Of a stretch of 64,000 nucleotides of DNA, positions 17,195 through 26,040 are shown in pieces (position 1 is the first letter of the stretch; every line of letters starts with the position of its first letter). The notes under the pieces were generated by a model. That model saw only the letters and a list, made by a program, of their open reading frames with translations. It was not told where the DNA came from and ran no database searches. This stretch comes from JAKFDI01 sp044508835 (GTDB lineage Bacteria; Pseudomonadota; Gammaproteobacteria; Burkholderiales; Burkholderiaceae_C), in NCBI GenBank assembly GCA_044508835.1, contig JBIQHD010000008.1, forward strand, positions 62,001 to 126,000. The letters run 5' to 3'. Both the position numbers and the translations under genes were made by a program.

Positions 17195-17266
17195 GGCGTC
17201 ATCGAGACGAGAGGGGAGTCGCGACGAAGCCGATGGACCGGAACACAGTCCCCACGACGGTGAGAA

Positions 17267-17428
17267 TCACCAGCCCTTGTTGGGGCCGCTCGGGCCGCCG
17301 AAGCCGCCGCCGACGTGCTTCAGATCCGCGGTATCCAGCGGCGCCGGCGCCGGCTTCTTGGCTGCCGGTTGCGGAACGGCCGTCTGCTTGGCCTTGGGCT
17401 GGAATTGGGAGGTCTTGTCGTTCCGCAT
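17267..17428 (-). CDS. Double-glycine leader peptide, predicted export substrate (53 aa)
   Basis: The peptide starts at an ATG with an AGGAG site six bases upstream. Residues 1-30 are hydrophilic and rich in Lys, Pro, Gln and Ala. Residues 31-42 read LDTADLKHVGGG and fit the C39-peptidase leader consensus at every key position: Leu -12, acidic -8, Leu -7, Val -4, Gly -2, Gly -1. Cleavage after Gly42 would release FGGPSGPNKGW, an 11-residue Gly/Pro-rich core ending in Trp with no Cys. It directly precedes the adaptor and C39 exporter genes. The short core is more like a pheromone than a pore-forming microcin, but either is possible. No immunity gene is seen. Confidence 0.8.
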   Translation of the reverse strand: MRNDKTSQFQPKAKQTAVPQPAAKKPAPAPLDTADLKHVGGGFGGPSGPNKGW

Positions 17429-17501
17429 CTGAAGCTCCTGTTGGTGGCAGCGTGCGGACTGCACGCATGGCGCTATTCCAACGGGCGGGCTTCCCGGGCG
17501 T

Positions 17502-17521
17502 AACTGTCAACTCTTACAGGG
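17502..17521. promoter_or_regulatory. Lux-box-like dyad in front of the leader peptide gene
   Basis: Read on the minus strand the 20 bases are CCCTGTAAGAGTTGACAGTT. The dyad CTGT-N8-ACAG has exactly the arm spacing of the Vibrio lux box. Its centre at 17511.5 is about 43 bases upstream of a start site near 17468, which would follow from a weak -10 element TGGAAT at 17480-17475. That is the usual position for LuxR-type activators overlapping the -35 region. The luxR gene ends 28 bases upstream. Confidence 0.55.
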
Positions 17522-17525
17522 GCGT

Positions 17526-17543
17526 GCGCCGGCGATCCGGCGC
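17526..17543. terminator. Possible weak terminator or hairpin after luxR
   Basis: A perfect 7-bp stem with a 4-base loop (GCGCCGG CGAT CCGGCGC) starts six bases after the luxR stop codon. There is no T-run after it, so it would be an inefficient terminator or an mRNA end protector separating luxR from the lux-box promoter of the peptide operon. Confidence 0.4.
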
Positions 17544-17548
17544 GGCCT

Positions 17549-18262
17549 TCAGCGGATGAGGCCGAGGCGGATGGCGCGCAGCACCGCCTGATGCTTGTTC
17601 ACGCAGCCGAGCTTGTGGGTGGCGTTGTTGACGTGGAGGACCGCCGTGCGTTCGCTGATGCCGAGGATGGCGCCGACCTCCCAGGCCGTCTTGCCCTCCA
17701 TCGTCCAGCGCAGGCTCTCGAGCTCGCGCGGCGTGAGGCTCGGCGCGTTCGCCTCCACCGGCGGCGGCAGGAGCACGCGCTGGGCGGCGTCGAGCGCGTG
17801 GACGGCGAACAGCTGCAGGTCCGCGACCATCCGGGTCACTTCGGACGGGTTGTCGGGCAAAGGCTGATCCCGATCAACACCCATGAAGAAATGGTGCCCC
17901 TGCGGCAGGTGCAGGGCGAGCGCGATGCCGGTGCGGTAGCCGTAGCGGGCCTGCACCTCCCACTTGTCGGCCTGGCCCGCGCTCACGTAGGTGTTCTGGT
18001 TCCAGATGATGGGCAGGCTCTGCCGCTTGCAGTGCTGCATGACCGGGTCGCGGCGCCCGTTCGACAGGTCGTCGAACTCGTCGCTGTACGACGACGGCGT
18101 GTTGTGCAGGGCGATGAACTCCGACTCCCCGAGCATGTGGTCGATCACCGTCGTGGCCGACACGGTGTCGAAGCCGAGCCGGCGCGCGAAGCGCACGACT
18201 TCGTCGAGAAGATCGTCGCTCGTCTGTGCGCCGAGCACCGATGTGAACCCGCCCTGCAACAT
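17549..18262 (-). CDS. LuxR family regulator with autoinducer-binding domain
   Basis: This 237-residue protein has an N-terminal autoinducer-binding domain (about 15-165) and a C-terminal LuxR-type helix-turn-helix (LTPRELESLRWTMEGKTAWEVGAILGIS, from about 174). Conserved ligand-pocket residues Asp72, Pro73, Trp87 and Gly112 are present. The positions of TraR/LuxR Trp57 and Tyr61 are Tyr59 and Phe63 here, so the ligand may differ from ordinary acyl-homoserine lactones. The ATG at 18262 gives the family length. No luxI is in the window, so this is a LuxR solo. It lies just upstream of the leader peptide operon and probably activates it. Confidence 0.88.
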   Translation of the reverse strand: MLQGGFTSVLGAQTSDDLLDEVVRFARRLGFDTVSATTVIDHMLGESEFIALHNTPSSYSDEFDDLSNGRRDPVMQHCKRQSLPIIWNQNTYVSAGQADKWEVQARYGYRTGIALALHLPQGHHFFMGVDRDQPLPDNPSEVTRMVADLQLFAVHALDAAQRVLLPPPVEANAPSLTPRELESLRWTMEGKTAWEVGAILGISERTAVLHVNNATHKLGCVNKHQAVLRAIRLGLIR

Positions 18263-18318
18263 GGATCTGATTCGCTCCGCGTGGACCTCGCGAGTGGTCG
18301 AGGCATCGCCGCCTGCCG

Positions 18319-18338
18319 ACCTGCAATGCTTTACAGAT
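18319..18338. promoter_or_regulatory. Lux-box-like dyad between luxR and a divergent gene
   Basis: The plus strand reads ACCTGCAATGCTTTACAGAT. It keeps the outer ACCTG and TACAG arms of the lux box, and shares the CTG and TTACAG blocks with the dyad at 17502-17521. It lies 57 bases upstream of luxR and 61 bases upstream of the divergent gene at 18400, so it could serve luxR autoregulation, the divergent gene, or both. Confidence 0.45.
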
Positions 18339-18399
18339 GGCAGGCCGCCGGTGCGGCGCCACACTGCAGACAACCCAACTGCACGCCGCTGCCGACCCC

Positions 18400-18774
18400 A
18401 TGACGCCCCCGTGGATTGTGCGCTCGTGGCCGCCCGTATTGTGGCCGGCCGATCATCCGCCGGAGTTGCGCTTCGTGCACCTCGGCACGCGGGTGCTCAG
18501 CGCCGGCGACACCGACCATCCCTGCTCCGGCCAGACGGTGTGGGGCGACTCCACGCCCGACAAGGCCGCCGGCGTCGCCTGGGACTGGGTCGAGCTGCAA
18601 AGCGGCGTGGTCGCGATGTCCGACCCGATGGGCCTGGTGAGCAACCTGCAGCTGCTCGACGCGCAGGGCGGCGTGCTCACCGGCCTGCAGGCGGCGATGC
18701 ACCTGAACCAGATCGTTCACACCCTGCCCTGGCAGGAAGAGGTCGCCCGCGCCCTGCACCACGACGCCGCGTAG
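18400..18774 (+). CDS. Hypothetical protein (124 aa), divergent from luxR
   Basis: A soluble protein starting MTPPWIVRSWPPVLWP, rich in Trp and Pro near its N-terminus, with no signal peptide or membrane helix. I do not recognise its family. Balanced amino-acid composition, unlike the Arg/Ala-rich shadows of the other frames, supports it as real. The ATG at 18400 is preferred over a GTG-type upstream extension that would run into the luxR promoter. It shares its upstream region and the second lux-box-like dyad with luxR, so it may belong to the same regulon. Confidence 0.55.
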   Translation: MTPPWIVRSWPPVLWPADHPPELRFVHLGTRVLSAGDTDHPCSGQTVWGDSTPDKAAGVAWDWVELQSGVVAMSDPMGLVSNLQLLDAQGGVLTGLQAAMHLNQIVHTLPWQEEVARALHHDAA

Positions 18775-18777
18775 ACA

Positions 18778-18868
18778 GACCCCCCCCTGCGCGCTTCGCG
18801 CGCCCCTCGAGGGGCACACCAGCGGACCGGCAAAGCCGGATCCGCGGTGTCCGCTTGGGAACACCGTG
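18778..18868. repeat. Dispersed intergenic repeat, family 1, copy B
   Basis: The order is a C-run, a hairpin (GCGCGC TT GCGCGC), CCCCTCGAGGGG, CCGGCAAAGCCGG and a CCGCTTGGGA tail. It is the same block order as copy A (3893-4020), with sequence identity in the CCGGCAAAGCCGG core and tail. It fills the space between two convergent genes, where its hairpins could act as a transcription barrier. Confidence 0.7.
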
Positions 18869-20034
18869 TCATCGCACGGCGGCTTGGCGGAGGGAACGGG
18901 CCACGAACCACAGCGCGGCGGCGGTGAGCAGCAGGCACACGGCCAGCGGCGGCGCCACCTGCGCCCAGCCCAGCGCCTCGCCCTTGAGCACCCGCGTCAT
19001 CAGCGCGAACTGCGCCAGCGCCGGCACGGCGAAGTGCCACGGCGCCTCGCCGCCCTGGTCGAACAGCGACACCAGCGGCAGCACCGACACCCCGAGCACC
19101 ACCACCGTGGTGTTGGCCTGCGCCTCCTTGAAGCTGCGGCAGCGGATCGCCACCGCCATCAGCACGGCCGACAGCGCCGCCGCCAGCGGCAGCAGCACGG
19201 CGAGGAAGAGCAGCGCCTCGCGGGCGCCGAAGCGGAACAGCGCGGCCAGCGTGTCGCTGCGCAGCAGCCACTGCGCCGGCAGGAAGCTGAAGCACGCCAG
19301 CACCGCGATCAGCATGCCGAGCGCCGCTACCGCGCCCCACTTGCCCAGCACCACGGCGAGGTGCGCCGCCGGGTTCGTGAGCAGCGGCTCCAGCGAGCCG
19401 CGCTCGCGCTCGCCGGCGGTGGTGTCGAGCGCCGCGTTGAGCGCGCCGTACAGCACCGCCATCAGCACGAAGAACGGCAGCATGCCGGTGAACTGCGCGC
19501 CGCGGGTCTGCGTGCTGGCGAGGTCGCGCTGCTGCACCTCCAGCGGCGCGAGCAGCGCCGGCGACACCCCGCGCAGCGCGACGGACAGCGCCGCCCGCTC
19601 GCGCGCATAGCCCTGCAGCAGCCCGCGGGCCGCGCCCACGCCGGCCTGCGCGCGCCGGTTCGCGCTGTCGCTCACCACCTCGACCGCCGGCGCCTCGCCG
19701 CGCTCCAGCGCCGCCTCGAAGCCCTGCGGGATCACGATCACCGGGTCGCCGAGCGTGCCGCGGCGCAGCCGTGCCTCGTAGTCGGCCGGCGCGGGCTTCA
19801 CCGCGTAGGTCTGGCGCTCGATGTAGTTGACGAGCCCCGGCGCCTGCGCGGCGCCGGCCACCACCACCTCGCGCCGGTCGGCGCGCGATTCGAGCGCCGC
19901 GACCAGGTTCGCCAGCGCCACCAGCACCAGCGGCCCGAGCAGCACGCTCGACGCCAGCACCACCAGCAGCGTGCGGCGGTCGCGCAGCGCGTCCACGCAC
20001 TCCTTCAGGAAGACGGTCCACACGTCGCGCCACA

Positions 20035-20035
<1 letters not shown>
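18869..20035 (-). CDS. ABC-2 type transporter permease (NatB-like)
   Basis: A 388-residue membrane protein with one N-terminal helix (about 22-43), a large periplasmic domain, and five C-terminal helices, the layout of NatB-type ABC-2 permeases. The segment ERERGSLEPLLTNPA after the periplasmic domain is characteristic of the family. Its ATG overlaps the stop of the ATPase gene (ATGA at 20032-20035 region), so the two are coupled. NatAB in Bacillus exports sodium; the substrate here is unknown. Confidence 0.88.
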
Positions 20036-20819
<784 letters not shown>

Positions 20820-20823
<4 letters not shown>

Positions 20824-22280
20824 CGCGGCAGCGCCACCGGCTGGAAGACCGGCGGGCGCGGCAGGTTCGCGGCGCAGCCGGCGTCCACCGCCAGCGCCTC
20901 GGCCGGCGATTCGGCGTCGATGAAGCGCCACAGCACGTCGTGCAGGCAGCCGAGCGCGAGCACGCCGTGGCCGGCGTTCGGCACCACCACGTGGCGGGCC
21001 AGGCCGCCGAGCGCGCGCGCCGTGCGCTCGGCATGGCGCGGCGGCGTCACCGGGTCGAGCCCGCCGCTGAGCAGCAGCACCGGCACCGCGCTCGGCGCGA
21101 TGCGGCGAAAGCCCTCGGGCAGCGCGCCGCGCGGCCAGTCGGCGCACACGCGCCGGTACAGGCTCGCGAAGCCGGTGCCGAAGTCGGCGCCCGGCGCGTC
21201 GCCCGCCGGGCCGGCGTACGGCACGTCCTCGGCGCACATCACCGAGAAGTGCATGCCGGCGGCGAGCTCGCCGCGGCGCGGGCCGCCCGGCAGGCCGAGG
21301 GCCAGCAGCGCCTGCGGCCGCCCCGCCGCCGCCTCGGCGATGGCCGGCGGCAGCGCGGCGGCGCGCGCCGGCACGTACAGCGCCGCGCGCGCGGCGCCGA
21401 GCAGCAGCTCGCGGGTGAGCTCCACGCGCTCCTCGCGGCCGTCCAGCGGATGGGGCAGCGCCACCGTCCGCGGCAGGCCGGCCAGCAGCGCCTGCCAGTC
21501 CTCGCGCAGCCGCGGGTGGTGCGCGGCGCAGGCGGCGTCGCCCCGGCAGGCGGCGAACCAGGCGTCGAGGGCGGCCTGCGCGTCGGTCGAGAAGCTGGCC
21601 GGCAGCGCCATGTCGGGCGGCGCCACGCCGTCGAGCACGCTGCGGCGCACGCGCGCGGGGAACTGCCGCTGGTACTCGAGCGCCGCACGCGTGCCGTAGG
21701 ACATGCCCACCAGGTCGATGCGCTCGGCGCCGAGCGCGTCGCGCACGGCGTCCAGGTCCTGCATGGCGATGGCGGTGGTGAAGAAGCGCAGGCCGTCGGC
21801 GCCGCCCACGTGCGGCAGCGCGGCGAGCGCCTCGCGGCAGCCGCGCAGGAAGGCGAGCTGGCGTTCCACGTCGGCCTGCTCGGCCAGCGGCCGGGGCGCG
21901 CCGTCGCCGCAGGCCAGCGGCGCCGAGCGGCCGGTGCCGCGCTGGTCGACGAAGACGATGTCGCGCCGGTTGTTCAGCCGCGCGAACAGCGGCATCACGT
22001 CGCCGGCCAGGTCGACGGCGCTCTGCCCCGGGCCGCCGGCGAGCAGGAACACCGGGTCGGGCCGCCGGCGGCGCGCGAGCGCGGGCACCACCACGTAGTG
22101 CACCTCGATGCGGCGGCCGTCGGGCGCGGCCGGGTCGAGGGGGCGCGTCACGCTGCCGCAGCGCACCTCGTGCGGCAGCCCGGGCACGCGGCAGGGCGCG
22201 GGCGGCGCGCCGGCCGCCCAGGCGGCGGCGCACGGCAGCAGGGCCGCGGCCAGGCAGGCGAGCAGGCGCAGGCGCTTCAC
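20820..22280 (-). CDS. Secreted alpha/beta hydrolase (TAP / prolyl aminopeptidase-like)
   Basis: This 486-residue protein starts at a GTG with the signal peptide VKRLRLLACLAAALLPCAAAWA. The catalytic triad is visible as GMSYGT (nucleophile Ser), GGLDPVTPP (acid) and NAGHGVL (His), with the TAP-like C-terminal segment. Such enzymes remove N-terminal residues or tripeptides, or hydrolyse esters, in the periplasm. The GTG start overlaps the glutaredoxin-like stop (GTGA), and the stop overlaps the ATPase start, so it is the second gene of a four-gene coupled set. Confidence 0.85.
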
Positions 22281-22645
22281 TCGCCGAGCAGGCGCTTGAG
22301 CTCGCCGCTGTCGATGAGCTTGCGCAGCTCGGTGCGCCCGCCGATCAGCACCCCGCGCACGAAGACCATGGGGAAGGTCGGCCAGCCCGTCCACATCTTC
22401 AGCGCCGTGCGCCGCCGCCACTGGCTCAGGTAGCTGCCGAAGCCGAGGTAGTGGTAGGGCTGGCGCGCCGCGTCGAGATCCGCCCGGGCGCGGCGGCAGT
22501 GCGGGTTCCAGGCCATGCCGACCACGAGCACCGGGTTCGAGTTCACCGCCGACTGCACGTTGTGGACGATGTCCAGGTGCAGGTTGGCGATGCGTTCGCG
22601 GATGTCGGGGTGCAGGCGCGATTCGTCGAGAACCAGGCGGGGCAT
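22277..22645 (-). CDS. Glutaredoxin-fold protein with atypical active site
   Basis: The 122-residue protein has a glutaredoxin core: MAWNPHCRRARADLDA in place of the usual CPYC site, and WPTFPMVFVRGVLIGG with the cis-proline and GG of the glutathione site. The first active-site Cys is Asn, so the site is NPHC with only the second Cys kept. That is the reverse of normal monothiol glutaredoxins, which keep the first. The function may be structural or sensing. The ATG at 22645 is chosen because upstream in-frame sequence is non-coding in style. It leads the coupled gene set through to the ABC permease. Confidence 0.75.
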   Translation of the reverse strand: MPRLVLDESRLHPDIRERIANLHLDIVHNVQSAVNSNPVLVVGMAWNPHCRRARADLDAARQPYHYLGFGSYLSQWRRRTALKMWTGWPTFPMVFVRGVLIGGRTELRKLIDSGELKRLLGE

Positions 22646-22796
22646 GGGCGCTCCAGGCGGGAAAAGTGCAAGCGTAGCCGCCGCGCCGCAGGCGCCCGCC
22701 GGGCGGCCGGCCTGCAACGAATGGCGGTCATCGTGCCGCACGCCACGGCGCGCCGTGGCTTCCAAGGGTTAACGCTTAGTCGGCGCGCACACCGTC

Positions 22797-22825
22797 TTCA
22801 AATAATCGCACGCAGATTGTTAAAT
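22797..22825 (+). promoter_or_regulatory. Sigma-70-like promoter of the binding-protein gene
   Basis: TTCAAA at 22797-22802 and TTAAAT at 22820-22825 are separated by exactly 17 bases in an AT-rich patch that stands out from the GC-rich surroundings. Each hexamer matches consensus at four of six bases. The start would be near 22832, leaving a short leader of about 24 bases before the ATG at 22856. Confidence 0.5.
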
Positions 22826-22855
22826 GCAGTAACTACTTTGTCGTCGGGGGCGGCC

Positions 22856-23989
22856 ATGCAGCGAAGAACATTCCTCCAGGCCGGCACGGCCGCAGCGCTC
22901 GGGGTTTCGGGCTCGCTCGCGCGTGCCGAGTTCCAGGTGGCCGACAACGAGATCGTCCTCGGCAACACCGGCATCCTCGGCGGCCCGCTGGGCGTACCGG
23001 TGACCATGATGCTCAAGGGCGCCAACCTGCTGTTCGACGACCTCAACGCCAAGGGCGGCATCCACGGCCGCAAGGTCCGGGTGGTGTCGCTCGACGACGA
23101 GCTCCAGCCGCCCAAGGCGGTGGCCAACTACAAGGCGCTGCTGGAAGAGCACAAGGCCTTCGCCTTCTTCGGCTGCGTGGGCTCGGGCACCACGGCGGCG
23201 GCGGGAGCCGTGCTCAAGGCCAGCGGCGCGCCCATGGTCGGCGGCTTCGCTGTGGCCGACTCGGCGCGCGACAAGGTGGCCGGCTCGGCCTACTTCGTGC
23301 GCGCGGCCACGGCCCGCGAGGGGCAGGCGCTGGTGCAGCACCTGACGACCATCGGCATCACGCGCATCGCCGTGGCGCACCTGGACAACGCCGGTGGCCT
23401 CGAGGTGCTGAAGCTGCTGACGGACGAGCTCGCCAAGCACAAGCTCGAGCCGGTGGCCTCGTCGGGCATGAAGGGCGACGGCAGCGACGCGGCGGACGTC
23501 GCCAGGCGGTTCGGCGAGAAGCAGCCGCAGGCGGTGCTCATGTACCTGGGCGGCTCGCTGGCCGGCAAGCTCATCAACGCCACGGCGGAGCTGGGCAACA
23601 GCCCGTCGTTCTACGGCATGTCCATCGTGCCCGGCGAAGTCACCGCCCAGGTGGCCGGCGAGCGCGCGCGCGGCCTGGCCATCGCGCAGATCATTCCCTA
23701 CCCCTGGGGCGAGGTGGAGCCGGTCACCCGCGAGTACCACCGCCTGGCCGAGGCGGGCAAGCTGCCGGTGGGCTACTACACCTTCGAGGGCTACCTCAAC
23801 GCGGTGGTGATGAGCGAGGCGCTCAAGCGGGTCGGCCGCGACCTCACCCGGCCCCGGCTGCACGCCGCCCTGCGTGCCATGAAGACGCGCGTGGCCGGCA
23901 TGAACATCGACTTCACGCACGGCGGCCACACCGGCTCGCGCTTCATCGAGCTGGTGCAGGTGACCCGCGAGGGCGGGTTCGTCAGGTAG
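22856..23989 (+). CDS. ABC transporter substrate-binding protein, Leu/Ile/Val type
   Basis: A 377-residue periplasmic binding protein of the type I fold used by branched-chain amino acid and amide transporters (family signatures ILGGPLGVPVTMMLKGANLLF and GIHGRKVRVVSLDDE). The N-terminus MQRRTFLQAGTAAALGVSGS carries a twin-arginine RRTFLQ motif, so it is probably exported folded by Tat. There are no permease or ATPase genes beside it, so it is an orphan binding protein. The start at 22856 fits the signal peptide; a longer in-frame reading is rejected. Confidence 0.88.
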   Translation: MQRRTFLQAGTAAALGVSGSLARAEFQVADNEIVLGNTGILGGPLGVPVTMMLKGANLLFDDLNAKGGIHGRKVRVVSLDDELQPPKAVANYKALLEEHKAFAFFGCVGSGTTAAAGAVLKASGAPMVGGFAVADSARDKVAGSAYFVRAATAREGQALVQHLTTIGITRIAVAHLDNAGGLEVLKLLTDELAKHKLEPVASSGMKGDGSDAADVARRFGEKQPQAVLMYLGGSLAGKLINATAELGNSPSFYGMSIVPGEVTAQVAGERARGLAIAQIIPYPWGEVEPVTREYHRLAEAGKLPVGYYTFEGYLNAVVMSEALKRVGRDLTRPRLHAALRAMKTRVAGMNIDFTHGGHTGSRFIELVQVTREGGFVR

Positions 23990-24034
23990 GCCCCCGCCGC
24001 TGCGCGGGCACGCCGCGTGCCCTGCGAGCGGTGG

Positions 24035-25654
24035 ATGCGTTCGCCGACCCTCCTTCCCCGCCCGGCGGCCGGCCGCCCGGGCCGGCTGGCGGCGCTGTTC
24101 CTGATCGCCGCCGCCGTCGCGGGCCTCGCCGGCTGCGCCGGCCTGCCCGAGCGCCCGGACCAGCCGGTCACGCAGGCCCTGGCCGACCCCGGCGGCACGC
24201 CGCTCGGCCGGCTGGTCGAACGCTCGGCGCCGGGGCCGCGGGTGTCGGGGCTGCGCACGCTGATCGCCGGCGACGACGCGCTCGACGCGCGCCTGGCGCT
24301 CGCCGACCAGGCGAGCCGCACGCTCGACCTGCAGTACTACGCGATCAGCAAGGACGTATCGGCGCACGTGATCCTCGAGCGGGTGCATGCCGCCGCCGAC
24401 CGCGGCGTGCGCGTGCGGCTGCTGCTCGACGACCTGAACACCGCCGGCGCCGACGAGGCGCTGCTCGCGCTCATGCACCGCCCGAACGTGGAGGTGCGGC
24501 TCTACAACCCGTTCCCGAACGGCCGCGCGTCCGTCGTCACGCGCGTGCTCGGGTCGCTGGGCGACCTGGCGCGCATCAACCGGCGCATGCACAACAAGCT
24601 GTTCGTGGCCGACAACGCGCTGGCCATCACCGGCGGGCGCAACCTCGGCGATCCGTACTTCGTGCGCAGCCAGACGAGCAACTTCGTCGATCTCGACCTG
24701 CTGGTGGCGGGGCCGGCGGCGCGCGCGCTGTCGCGCTCGTTCGACCGGTTCTGGAACGGGCCGCTGGCCTATCCCGCGGCCATGTTCATCGAGCGTCCCG
24801 CCGCGCCGCGCCAGGCGCTGCGCGACGACCCCTTGCCGATCGACCCGCCCCCGCAAGCCGCCGCCGAGGCCGAGGCCGCGGCGGCGCGGGCCGAGGCCCC
24901 GCCGCCGGGCGCGCTGTCGCGCCAGCTGGCCGCCGGCGAGCTGCCGCTCGCCTGGGCGCCCGCGCGCGTCATCGCCGACCGCCCGAGCAAGCTCGACCAC
25001 GACGACGAGCCGGCCCCGCAGGAGACGATGTTCGACAACATCGACGCGCTGCTGCGCTCGGCGCGGCAGGAAGTGATCCTCGTCTCGCCCTACTTCGTGC
25101 CGGGCGCGCACGGCATGGCGCTGCTCGGCGAGCTGCGCGCGCGCGGCGTGGCGGTGCGGGTGCTGACCAGCTCGCTCGCCGCCACGGACGCGCCGGCGGT
25201 GCACATCGGCTACGCGCGCTACCGCGAGGCCCTGCTGCGCCTGGGCGTGACGCTGCACGAGCTGCGCCCCGAGGTCGGCCGCACCCGGGTGCGGCTGGGC
25301 AGCTTCGGCTCGTCGGCATCGAAGCTGCACGCCAAGGCCTTCGTCGTCGACCGGCAGGTGGTGCTCATCGGCTCGATGAACTTCGACCCGCGCTCGGACC
25401 GGCTCAACACCGAGGTCGGCGTGCTCGTGCACAGCCCGGCCGTCTCGCGCGAGATCGCGGCAATGTACGAATCCATCTGCAGCGGCGCCGCCTGGCGCCT
25501 GTCGCTCGACGCGGACGGCCATCTGCGCTGGACCGCCCGGCCCGACGGCGCGGGCAAGCCGCCGTCGGTGGCGACGAGCGAGCCGGGCGCGAGCCCGTGG
25601 CTGCGGCTGGTGCTGGGCCTGCTGGCGCCGCTGGCGCCCGACGAGCTGCTGTGA
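24035..25654 (+). CDS. Phospholipase D family protein, cardiolipin synthase C-like lipoprotein
   Basis: A 539-residue protein with two HKD motifs, HNKLFVADNALAITGGRN and HAKAFVVDRQVVLIGSMNFDPRS, the pair needed for phosphatidyl transfer. A lipoprotein-type signal (LIAAAVAGLAGC) precedes the mature part. The overall layout resembles E. coli ClsC (YmdC), which makes cardiolipin from phosphatidylglycerol and phosphatidylethanolamine. An Ala/Glu-rich linker at about 270-300 is longer than usual. The ATG at 24035 is used; a GTG at 24017 is in frame. Confidence 0.85.
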   Translation: MRSPTLLPRPAAGRPGRLAALFLIAAAVAGLAGCAGLPERPDQPVTQALADPGGTPLGRLVERSAPGPRVSGLRTLIAGDDALDARLALADQASRTLDLQYYAISKDVSAHVILERVHAAADRGVRVRLLLDDLNTAGADEALLALMHRPNVEVRLYNPFPNGRASVVTRVLGSLGDLARINRRMHNKLFVADNALAITGGRNLGDPYFVRSQTSNFVDLDLLVAGPAARALSRSFDRFWNGPLAYPAAMFIERPAAPRQALRDDPLPIDPPPQAAAEAEAAAARAEAPPPGALSRQLAAGELPLAWAPARVIADRPSKLDHDDEPAPQETMFDNIDALLRSARQEVILVSPYFVPGAHGMALLGELRARGVAVRVLTSSLAATDAPAVHIGYARYREALLRLGVTLHELRPEVGRTRVRLGSFGSSASKLHAKAFVVDRQVVLIGSMNFDPRSDRLNTEVGVLVHSPAVSREIAAMYESICSGAAWRLSLDADGHLRWTARPDGAGKPPSVATSEPGASPWLRLVLGLLAPLAPDELL

Positions 25655-25661
25655 GGCCGGC

Positions 25662-25943
25662 TCACTCGGTGACCTGCACCCCCTTCCAGAACGCCACGCG
25701 GCCCTGGATCTGCGCCGCCGCCTCGCTCGGCTGCGGGTAGTACCAGACGGCGTCGGGGTTCAGGTCGCCATCGACCATCAGGCTGTAGTAGTGCGCCTCG
25801 CCCTTCCACGGGCAGGTCGTGCGGTGGTTGCTGAAGGTGACGTACTCGCGCTTCAGGCTGCTTTCGGGGAAGTAATGGTTGCCCTCGACGACCACGGTGT
25901 CGTCGCTCTCGGCGAGGGTCGCGCCGTTCCAGGTGGCTTTCAT
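25662..25943 (-). CDS. DUF427 domain protein
   Basis: The 93-residue product is a single DUF427 domain, with the family signatures VVVEGNHYFPESSL and TTCPWKGEAHYYSL. The role of DUF427 is not established. The ATG at 25943 is chosen because the upstream extension lacks coding character. It converges with the phospholipase D family gene, with seven bases between the stops. Confidence 0.85.
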   Translation of the reverse strand: MKATWNGATLAESDDTVVVEGNHYFPESSLKREYVTFSNHRTTCPWKGEAHYYSLMVDGDLNPDAVWYYPQPSEAAAQIQGRVAFWKGVQVTE

Positions 25944-26040
25944 CGGGCTGCCTTTCGTGCATCGGTGTCGATGCCGCGCATCGTAGGCCGGGGGCATGCC
26001 CCTTGCCGAGGGCTGCACATCGAGGCCGCGGGGATCTGCG

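Noticed and set aside
13295..17263. Plus-strand open frame of over 1300 codons across the export cassette
   Set aside because: It is antisense to the HD-GYP, C39 exporter and HlyD genes, with low-complexity His/Arg/Gln-rich translation; typical of very GC-rich DNA.
17505..17510. Perfect TTGACA on the minus strand as a -35 box for the peptide gene
   Set aside because: At 17-base spacing there is no -10-like hexamer (CGCCCG). The bases form part of the lux-box-like dyad instead.
22820..25522. Minus-strand open frame of 900 codons over the binding-protein and phospholipase D genes
   Set aside because: Shadow of two strongly supported plus-strand genes; no recognisable domain.
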